Source of the DNA: Thermohalobaculum sp039030915
GTDB lineage: Bacteria; Pseudomonadota; Alphaproteobacteria; Rhodobacterales; Rhodobacteraceae
DNA: 15,799 bases
Assembly (NCBI GenBank): GCA_039030915.1
Contig: JBCCDG010000097.1
Span: 1 to 15,799 of the forward strand
Direction: 5' to 3'
Both the position numbers and the translations under genes were made by a program. This document shows positions 7,206 to 12,660 of this stretch, in pieces (the stretch's first letter is position 1; the number at the start of each line of letters is the position of its first letter). Below the pieces are notes generated by a model. The model was not told where the DNA came from. It saw only the letters and a program-made list of their open reading frames with translations, and searched no databases.

Positions 7206-8210
7206 TCACTCGAGGAGACCCGCTTCCTTGTAGAACTTCTCGGCGCCCGGATGGAGCGGGATGAGGACGCCCTTCAGCGCCGTCTCCGGCCGGATGGCCT
7301 TGCCCTTGGCGTGCCCCTTGTCGAGGAGCTTGCGGGTGTTGTCGTTCCAAAGGGCCTTGGTGATCTCGTAGACCAGATCCTCCGGCTGCTCGACCGACGT
7401 GATGAGCTGACCGTTCACCGCCACCGTGGGCACATCGTAGGTGATGTTCTCATAAGTGCCCGCGGGGATCATGCTCTCGACGTAGTATGGGATGATCTTG
7501 TTGATCTCCGCCCGCTCCTCTTCCGAGAAGGTGTAAAGCTCGAAACCCTTGGTCGAGCCGAGCTGGATGAGCGCCGCGAAGGGCGTGCCGCCGGCGTAGA
7601 AGAACGCGTCGAGCTGACCGTCCGCAAGGCGCTGCGTCGACTGCGCGAGGCCGAGCTCGTATTCCTCCGCCTCGATGCCGTAATGCTCGAGGATCATGCG
7701 GACCGAGACCTGCGTGCCCGAGCCCGCGGCGGCGACGCCGACCTTCATGCCCGCGAGGTCCTTGAGCGAGGAGAGTTCGACACCCTCAGGCGTCACGAGG
7801 TGCATGTCCTCGGGGTAGAGGTTCGCGATGACGCGGATGTTCTTTTTCGGGTTGCCGTCGAACTTGCCCTGGCCCTCGTAGCCCTGGGTGACCGACTGCG
7901 CGCCAGCCAGGCCCGCATCGAGCTGACCCGCATCGATGGCGTTCACATTGGCCACCGAGGCGTTGGTCGAGACCGCGATCGCCACGAGACCCGGCACGCC
8001 GCAGGAGCCGCCCTCGTCGCAGGGGCGTGAGCCCGGCGGGTTGGAGATGGCGTTGGCGATAAGGCCGCCGATCGGGAAGTAGGTGCCGCCGGCACCGCCG
8101 GTGCCGATCCGCCAGAACTTCATGTCCTGCGCCGAGACCGAGGCGACGGTACCGAGCGCGACGGCACCTGCGAGCGCGATGGCGCCAACAGCCTTGAACC
8201 GATGCATCAT
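7206..8210 (-). CDS. TAXI-family TRAP transporter solute-binding protein
   Basis: A 334-residue periplasmic receptor, normal length for the family. ATG 8210 is preceded by GAGAGGAG with an eight-base spacer. Residues 1-27 form a signal peptide (MMHRFK basic start, then an Ala/Gly/Val-rich core), with likely cleavage VSA-QD after A27. The mature start FWRIGTGGAGGTYFPIGGLIANAI is the hallmark of TAXI proteins. So is PPGSRPCDEGGSCGVPGLVA with Cys64 and Cys70, which probably form a disulfide in the periplasm. Also present is the GLAQSTQRLADGQLDAFFYAGGTPFAAL region. The protein captures a solute, in known cases usually an organic acid or amino acid, and delivers it to the fused permease encoded next. 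It is the first gene of the left operon and follows a 156-base upstream region containing an inverted repeat. The ligand cannot be deduced here. Confidence 0.96.
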   Translation of the reverse strand: MMHRFKAVGAIALAGAVALGTVASVSAQDMKFWRIGTGGAGGTYFPIGGLIANAISNPPGSRPCDEGGSCGVPGLVAIAVSTNASVANVNAIDAGQLDAGLAGAQSVTQGYEGQGKFDGNPKKNIRVIANLYPEDMHLVTPEGVELSSLKDLAGMKVGVAAAGSGTQVSVRMILEHYGIEAEEYELGLAQSTQRLADGQLDAFFYAGGTPFAALIQLGSTKGFELYTFSEEERAEINKIIPYYVESMIPAGTYENITYDVPTVAVNGQLITSVEQPEDLVYEITKALWNDNTRKLLDKGHAKGKAIRPETALKGVLIPLHPGAEKFYKEAGLLE

Positions 8211-8283
8211 GGTGGGAACTCCTCTCTGTTGCGCGGCCCGCGTCCCGTCTCGTTCTCGTTTTGCGGGCGGGCCTTTCAGCGCG

Positions 8284-8310
8284 TTAACCCTGACCAGTCG
8301 TCAGGGCTAA
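8284..8310. promoter_or_regulatory. inverted repeat, candidate operator between divergent genes
   Basis: A perfect 7-bp inverted repeat, CCCTGAC at 8288-8294 and GTCAGGG at 8300-8306, separated by five bases. After one mismatched pair, the outer TTA (8284-8286) and TAA (8308-8310) continue the symmetry, giving 11-base arms with a single mismatch. It lies 74 bases upstream of the TAXI receptor start and 57 bases upstream of the flippase ATG at 8367. The position between two divergent starts and the lack of a T-run favour a dimeric-regulator binding site over a terminator. The regulator is not identifiable in the window. Confidence 0.6.
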
Positions 8311-8366
8311 AGCAAGAAATGCATGCGACGAGTGCCCGGGCCTGGGACGGGGTGCCGCAGGGTTAG

Positions 8367-9860
8367 ATGTCGTCCGCTTGCGCCCCGTCTCCATCCGCGC
8401 TCAAAGGGGCGGGCCGCTTCTCCACCGGGGTTCTCTGCATGCTCGACAGGTTTGCCCAGCTGCGCGAGAGCCTGCGCCGGCCTGCCGATGAGCGCAGCAT
8501 GAAGGAGAAGCTGGTCATCGCCGCCGGGTTGAAGGCGGTCGAGCAGGCCGTGCTGGTGATCACGCGGCTGGGCGCGACGCTCATCCTCACCCGCCTGCTG
8601 GCGCCCGAGACCTATGGTGTCTTCGTCGTCATCATCACGCTGCAGGTGATGACGAACATGCTGACCGATTTCGGCCCGCGCTCGCTTATCCTCTCGATGC
8701 GGGAGGAGGAGCGGGTCGATCTGAGGTTCCTGCACACCTGTTGGGCGCTCCAGCTGCTGCGCGGGCTCGTCCTCTTCATCCTGTTCCTGCTGATCGCGGC
8801 CGCAATCGCCGGGGCGCAGGCGGCGGGGATCGTCGCGCCCGACAGCGCCTATGCCGCCGAGGATCTGCCCGCCGCCTTTGCGGTGCTCGGGCTCGCCGTC
8901 GTGATCCAGGGCCTCGAGACCATGAACCAGTACCTGCATGAGCGGGACCTGCGGCTCGTACGCCTCGCCGCCGTGCGGATCGGCTATGCGGTGGCGACGC
9001 CCACGCTCATGATCCTCTTCGCGCTGGTGACCCCAACGGTCTGGTGCATGGTGCTGGCCTCCATCGTCTCGATGACGCTGAAGGTCGTCGCGCTGGAACT
9101 GCTGATGATCGGGCCGCGCATGCGGTTTCTGATCGACAGGGCGCATTGGCGGGAGATCCTAAGCCATCTCCGCTGGATCCTGAGCGCTTCCGGCCTATGG
9201 GCCTTCGGACGGGAGGCGGACAACCTGATCCTCGGCTTCTTCCTGCCCGCCCCGTTCCTCGGCGTCTACTTCATCGCGCGCCAGATCGTGAGCATGCCGC
9301 TGAGCTTCGTGCTGGATTTCGCGAACTCGACCGGGATGCAGGTCTTCAACCAGCTCCTGAGCTACGGCGACAAGGCAGCGCTCAAGCGGAATTATTACCG
9401 CTACCGGCTGCCGATCGACGCGGTCTGCTACCTGCTGGCCGGTATCTTCATTGCGGCGGGGCCGGCCATCGTGGCGCTGCTCTACGACCCGCGCTACCAG
9501 GCGGCGGGGGAGATCATCCGCATCCTGTCGCTGACGCTACCCGTCGCGGGGATCGTGCTCCTGAACTCCGGCTTCCTCGCGCAGCGCCGCTTCTGGGTGG
9601 GCACGCTCGTCACCGGGCTCGACACGGCCACCATGGTGACGGGCCTCCTGCTGGCGCTGGCGGTGCTCGAGAGCCCGGTGGTCGCGTTCTTCGTGGTCGC
9701 GCTCTACCGGGTGCCGTCCTCCGCCGCGCTGATCTGGCTCGGCTTGCGCGAGGGATGGGTGACGCTCTGGCGGGAGTTCCGGATGGCGCCGCTCATCGCC
9801 GTTGGCCTCGCGCTCGGCTGGGCCGGTGGCGAGGTGATCTACGCCCTCGGCTTCGTCTGA
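8367..9860 (+). CDS. polysaccharide/oligosaccharide flippase-like membrane protein (MOP superfamily, Wzx type)
   Basis: A 497-residue protein from ATG 8367 (AGGG four bases upstream), the only plus-strand gene. In-frame ATGs at 8439 and 8499 are plausible alternatives, since the first 24 residues are low-complexity and look non-conserved. From about residue 45 it consists of 12 or more hydrophobic helices. The family-typical N-terminal pattern KAVEQAVLVITRLGATLILTRLLAPETYGVFVVIITL places the RLL-P-YG motif after helix 1, as in Wzx/RfbX-like flippases. The mid-protein FGREADNLILGFFLPAPFLGVYFIARQI matches the DN-ilG-fl ... lGyY segment. Family members move lipid-linked sugar repeat units across the inner membrane for capsule, exopolysaccharide or O-antigen. 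No glycosyltransferase lies in the window, so the glycan is unknown. Its 3' end overlaps the ArsR gene tail-to-tail by 22 bases. Confidence 0.87.
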   Translation: MSSACAPSPSALKGAGRFSTGVLCMLDRFAQLRESLRRPADERSMKEKLVIAAGLKAVEQAVLVITRLGATLILTRLLAPETYGVFVVIITLQVMTNMLTDFGPRSLILSMREEERVDLRFLHTCWALQLLRGLVLFILFLLIAAAIAGAQAAGIVAPDSAYAAEDLPAAFAVLGLAVVIQGLETMNQYLHERDLRLVRLAAVRIGYAVATPTLMILFALVTPTVWCMVLASIVSMTLKVVALELLMIGPRMRFLIDRAHWREILSHLRWILSASGLWAFGREADNLILGFFLPAPFLGVYFIARQIVSMPLSFVLDFANSTGMQVFNQLLSYGDKAALKRNYYRYRLPIDAVCYLLAGIFIAAGPAIVALLYDPRYQAAGEIIRILSLTLPVAGIVLLNSGFLAQRRFWVGTLVTGLDTATMVTGLLLALAVLESPVVAFFVVALYRVPSSAALIWLGLREGWVTLWREFRMAPLIAVGLALGWAGGEVIYALGFV

Positions 9861-10243
9861 CCGCCCGTGGTGCGCGGTCTGAGGGGGCTCGCGCCCGTCA
9901 GCGTCTCGGCGCCGTAGAGGCTGCAGAGCCCGTCGAGCAGCGCCCGAACCTCCTCCGACGAAAGCCGGTAGATGATCGATTTGGCCGCGCGCCGCGTCTC
10001 CACGATCCCGGCATTGCGCAGCCGCGCGAGATGCTGGCTGAGCGCCGACTGGCTGATCTCGAGGAACTCCTGCATCTGCCCGACCGAGTGCTCGCCTTCG
10101 CGCAATTGGCAAAGGATCCGCAACCGGACGGGATTGGCGAGATGGGAAAGGAGCGTTGCGACATCGCCGGTGTCGAGCCCGTCATGCGCCGCCGCGGGGG
10201 CGGCGGGGCTGCACTGACTGCGGCCTTGGTCTGCGGTCGCCAT
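9839..10243 (-). CDS. ArsR-family winged-helix transcriptional regulator with BigR/SqrR-like features
   Basis: A 134-residue protein, starting at ATG 10243; the start has no clear Shine-Dalgarno sequence and is less certain than others. The ArsR fold is plain: LLSHLANPVRLRILCQLREGEHSVGQM (residues 31-57), recognition helix SQSALSQHLARLRNAGIV (64-81), and wing TRRAAKSIIYRL (83-94). Cysteines are at positions 11, 45 and 107. Cys45 in RILCQL matches the first redox Cys of the BigR/SqrR persulfide-sensor group. The second, Cys107 in LLDGLCSLYG, sits about one helix turn earlier than I expect for that group. No ELCVCDL-type metal motif is seen, so a classical arsenic sensor is unlikely. It follows the fumarase genes by 75 bases on the same strand and may regulate itself through the half-site cluster at 10250-10298. 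Confidence 0.86.
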   Translation of the reverse strand: MATADQGRSQCSPAAPAAAHDGLDTGDVATLLSHLANPVRLRILCQLREGEHSVGQMQEFLEISQSALSQHLARLRNAGIVETRRAAKSIIYRLSSEEVRALLDGLCSLYGAETLTGASPLRPRTTGGQTKPRA

Positions 10244-10249
10244 GCGGGA

Positions 10250-10298
10250 TGTCTAGACAAGCCTGTCCCATAACGCAACGCAATGTGTCGCAAGGACA
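10250..10298. promoter_or_regulatory. cluster of TGTC/GACA half-sites upstream of the ArsR gene
   Basis: Between the fumarase beta stop and the ArsR start lie five TGTC/GACA half-sites. The first three, TGTC 10250, GACA 10256 and TGTC 10264, form a perfect 10-bp palindrome TGTCTAGACA overlapping GACA-N4-TGTC. A further pair, TGTC 10286 and GACA 10295, has a five-base spacer. An 8-bp direct repeat GACAAGCC occurs at 10256-10263 and 10295-10302. The first palindrome begins seven bases from the ATG, a good place for autorepression. The link to the ArsR protein is inference. Confidence 0.45.
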
Positions 10299-10318
10299 AG
10301 CCCAGCGGGCATGCGCGC

Positions 10319-10996
10319 TCAGCCGATCACTTCATCCGAGCGGTCGTCGGTCTCGCCATAGCGCTTCATCACGGCCGGCCGTGTGCCCTCGTAGACCCTG
10401 TCCAGATTCTTGGCGATCTTGGCGTTCTCGCGCTCGAAGAGGCAGTTGCCCTCGAGATCGGAGGCGACGATGAAGGGGCCCATCTGCCGGCATTTGAGGA
10501 CCCACATGGCCTGAGCGAAGCCGAGTTTGTCCGCCCAGTGCACCGCCTCCACGTTCTCGACACCCCGGCCGAGGAGCGCGCCTGTGCCGTAGCCCACGGT
10601 GGTGAGGTAGATCGCGCCATGGGGCACGAAGTCCCGCTTGTACGTGGCCGACGACATTCCCCCCTTGCCCACGATCAGCTTGGCCCCGGATTTCTCGAAC
10701 CATGGCCCCAGCCATTTCTCGAACCGGAAGCTGGAGGTGGCGGTGACCGCGCCGAGCCGGAAGCTCCCGTCCGGGTCGATGGCCGCCGCGGGCGAGCAAT
10801 GAAAGTTGGCCGCACTCGCTCGCGGCAACTCCATGGGGATATTCGCCTGTTCCTCGAGCGCCCGCTTGTACACCCCCTCCCGCGCCGTATACATCAACCC
10901 GTCCAGATAGACGATGTCGCCAAGGTTCAGGTTCGCCAGCGCCTCCGGGCTCGGCGTGGTGCTCAGGCTCTTCTTCTCGGGGCCCGCCACGATCAC
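10319..10996 (-). CDS. class I (Fe-S) fumarate hydratase / tartrate dehydratase-type hydro-lyase, beta subunit
   Basis: A 225-residue protein corresponding to the C-terminal swivelling domain of single-chain class I fumarases. GTG 10996 overlaps the alpha-subunit stop (GTGA). A second in-frame GTG at 10990 has GGAG at a better distance and could be the true start. Visible family segments are LGDIVYLDGLMYTAREGVYKRALEE (near residues 25-49, as in L-x-aGD-v-l-G-i-taRD), GAVTATSSFRFEKWLGPWFEKSGAKLIVGKGGMS (the place of the GPTTS-RM ... GKG segment), and AIYLTTVGYGTGALLGRGVENVEAVHWADKLGFAQAMWVL. It works with the alpha subunit, whose cluster sits at the interface, to add water to fumarate or a related unsaturated diacid. 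Fumarase, L-tartrate dehydratase and mesaconase are indistinguishable from sequence alone. Confidence 0.91.
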   Translation of the reverse strand: MIVAGPEKKSLSTTPSPEALANLNLGDIVYLDGLMYTAREGVYKRALEEQANIPMELPRASAANFHCSPAAAIDPDGSFRLGAVTATSSFRFEKWLGPWFEKSGAKLIVGKGGMSSATYKRDFVPHGAIYLTTVGYGTGALLGRGVENVEAVHWADKLGFAQAMWVLKCRQMGPFIVASDLEGNCLFERENAKIAKNLDRVYEGTRPAVMKRYGETDDRSDEVIG

Positions 10997-11955
10997 TCCG
11001 CCGCCATCGCGTCGGCGGGCCAGTCGATGGTTTCGCGGCGTTGGTAGGGGGTGAACCAGTCGGGGTCAGTGCGGTGCTCGACGCGGCCGTCGGCCCAGAT
11101 GCGGGCGACGGCGCGGCGGGAAGAGAGGCAGAAGGCGTGGACGCTCATCTGCATGCCGCCCGTGTGGCAGTAGCCGACCTCGATGTGGCAGTCGACCACC
11201 ATGGATTTGCCGACAAAGCCCATCGCGCCCATGCCGATGGAGTTGCCGAGCTCCTTGAACTCGAGCTCCAGTTCCGCGATGCGCGGATCGGGGTTGCGGT
11301 CGCCCACGGTGCGCAGGCACGCGGCACGCTTGCCGAGAACCATGCAGGTGTCCTTGGAGCCGCCGAGACCGATGCCGATGATCGCGGGCTGGCAGGAGAG
11401 GCCGCGCTTGCCGAAGGCCACCAGGCTGTCGAGATAGAAGCGCTTGATCCCCTCGATCCCGTCCGAGGGGAAGAGCATGCGGTAGTCCGTCCCGAAAAGC
11501 CCGCCCTTGTGGACGGTGGTGAGGTCGATCCATTCGCCTTGCGGAGACGGTTCGAAGCCGTATTCGATCTCGGGCGCGCCGATGCCGACATTGTTGTTGT
11601 GGTCCGTGCGCCAGAGTGGGTGGACCCGATTGGGGCGGAGGGGCACGCCGTTGGTGGCGTTGGCCGTGGCGCGGCGGAGCGCTTCTTCGAGCGCGACGGG
11701 CCCGCCCTCGACCTGTGCCGTGTTGGAGAGCTTGACGAACCAGCGAGGGCAGCCGGTGTCCCCGCACATGGCGCGTCGGTCTTCCTTGGCGGCCTCGTAG
11801 TTCTCGAGCATCGCCTGTAGGACGAACGAGGAGAGATCCCCGTCCTCCACCGCCGCCGCCGCCTTGAGCCCCTCGAGATAATCCTCCGGTATCTCGATAG
11901 CCGCCTTGTCCATGAGCACCTCGGCCGTGGATTGGATGAGATCGATCGGGATCAT
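10993..11955 (-). CDS. class I (Fe-S) fumarate hydratase / tartrate dehydratase-type hydro-lyase, alpha subunit
   Basis: A 320-residue protein from ATG 11955. I chose this start because AAGGAG stands at a seven-base spacing and the longer frame upstream is an Arg/Pro-rich shadow of the previous gene. The three cysteines expected to hold the catalytic [4Fe-4S] cluster are visible: C64 in AMCGDTGCP, C188 in RGLSCQPAIIGIGLGGSKD, and C276 in CHTGGMQMSVHAFCLSSRR. Other family marks are RPNRVHPLWRTDHNNNVGIGAPEI and GAMGFVGKSMVVDCHIEVGYCHTGG. The open cluster iron activates the hydroxyl of malate-type substrates in the cytoplasm. The gene overlaps the YunG-like gene by four bases (ATGA) and the beta gene by four. 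Because the SDH-like flavoprotein is in the same operon, a dehydrogenation-hydration sequence is the natural reading. Such enzymes are oxygen-sensitive. Confidence 0.93.
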   Translation of the reverse strand: MIPIDLIQSTAEVLMDKAAIEIPEDYLEGLKAAAAVEDGDLSSFVLQAMLENYEAAKEDRRAMCGDTGCPRWFVKLSNTAQVEGGPVALEEALRRATANATNGVPLRPNRVHPLWRTDHNNNVGIGAPEIEYGFEPSPQGEWIDLTTVHKGGLFGTDYRMLFPSDGIEGIKRFYLDSLVAFGKRGLSCQPAIIGIGLGGSKDTCMVLGKRAACLRTVGDRNPDPRIAELELEFKELGNSIGMGAMGFVGKSMVVDCHIEVGYCHTGGMQMSVHAFCLSSRRAVARIWADGRVEHRTDPDWFTPYQRRETIDWPADAMAAE

Positions 11956-12341
11956 GCCGGCTCTCCTTTCGTCCGCAGCGCAGGCGGGGCCAATAGCTCG
12001 TCGACGGCCTTCCGAAGATGATCGTACTGGGCAGCGTTCGTGTCGGCGAAGGCTTCTGCGCGGTCGGCGGAGATGTCGTCGTAGGCGACGGCGGTCTCGA
12101 ACTGCTCGGCGGTGAAGTCGATGCGGCGCCCGTCGATGCGGTTGTAGAAGTGCCAGAGGTCGCCGTTGCGGGTCTTGAGGATCTCGCCGCCGAGATGGTC
12201 GTGGGCGACGAGGGCGCTGACGCCGCAGTGGCCGAGGGCGGGGTTCTCGGGGCGCCACTTGGTGCTGGAGGCGAGGCTCCAGCTTTGGCGGAGGGCGCTG
12301 AGCACGGCGTCGATCCGGTCCTGGTCCATGTGCTGGTCCAT
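11952..12341 (-). CDS. YunG-like protein, possible papain-fold domain, function unknown
   Basis: A 129-residue protein. I chose ATG 12341 because AGGAG precedes it by eight bases; an ATG at 12329 is also in frame. The sequence, with SWSLASSTKWRPENPALGHCGVSALV, GGEILKT and LWHFYNRIDGRRIDFTAEQF, matches my memory of the YunG family, first named in Bacillus subtilis. I know no established function for it. The order Cys39-Gly in HCGVSAL, His64 in WHFYN, and Asp75 in IDFT recalls papain-like or transglutaminase-like Cys-His-Asp sites; this is my inference. There is no signal peptide or membrane segment, so it should be cytoplasmic. The gene sits within the SDH-fumarase operon, 40 bases after the small gene and overlapping the fumarase alpha start by four bases. 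Its GC content resembles the neighbours. Confidence 0.78.
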   Translation of the reverse strand: MDQHMDQDRIDAVLSALRQSWSLASSTKWRPENPALGHCGVSALVAHDHLGGEILKTRNGDLWHFYNRIDGRRIDFTAEQFETAVAYDDISADRAEAFADTNAAQYDHLRKAVDELLAPPALRTKGEPA

Positions 12342-12381
12342 GGGGGGCGCTCCTACTGGGCGGCGCTGGTGAAGCTTCGCT

Positions 12382-12660
12382 CTATCCACAGATATCATCT
12401 GGGTGGAGCGCTGTGCGCACGATGTGAACCAGAACAAGGGTGTCGTGATCGTCAAGACAGCTAGTGCACCAGACCGCACGCATCCCCTTGATCTGGATCG
12501 GGCGAAGGTCGTCCTCATCCATGTCGAGTGGAACGCCACTTCGCTTGTTCTCGTATTCTACGTATGAATTCACCGCTTCAGGTAGTGACGTGGCATGACA
12601 CTGATAAAGATAGGTGCCGGCTGCCCGGTCCGTCACAAAAGTGAACGTACTGTCCGTCAT
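12382..12660 (-). CDS. small hypothetical protein (92 aa) with a CxxC pair
   Basis: The ATG at 12660 overlaps the stop of the SDH-like flavoprotein gene (ATGA), which supports real, coupled translation. The acidic 92-residue product starts MTDSTFTFVTDRAAGTYLYQ, then has SLPEAVNSYVEYENKR. The segment RAVWCTSCLDDHDTLVLVHIVRTAL carries Cys65-x2-Cys68 and a hydrophobic strand. Cys21 and Cys91 are also present. There is no signal peptide or transmembrane helix. I do not recognise the family. The early beta-rich stretch followed by an Ala-Val helix recalls small proteins in which a gene-encoded strand pair precedes a helix, but that is weak. By hand count 12361-12660 has about 54% GC against 65-72% in adjoining stretches, so this piece may be a later insertion. 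It could act with the YunG-like protein that follows. Confidence 0.68.
   Translation of the reverse strand: MTDSTFTFVTDRAAGTYLYQCHATSLPEAVNSYVEYENKRSGVPLDMDEDDLRPIQIKGMRAVWCTSCLDDHDTLVLVHIVRTALHPDDICG

Noticed and set aside
5351..7264. Plus-strand reading frames 5351-6202 and 6317-7264
   Set aside because: They are antisense to the TRAP permease and made of Asp/His/Arg-rich repeats caused by codon bias on the other strand.
1..8210. A hydroxyproline degradation cluster
   Set aside because: No hydroxyproline epimerase, deaminase of the DHDPS fold or ketoglutarate semialdehyde dehydrogenase is present in the window.
10993..12258. A longer fumarase alpha frame starting at 12258
   Set aside because: The added 101 residues are an Arg/Pro-rich shadow of the YunG-like gene. 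A good ribosome-binding site and the family N-terminus support ATG 11955.
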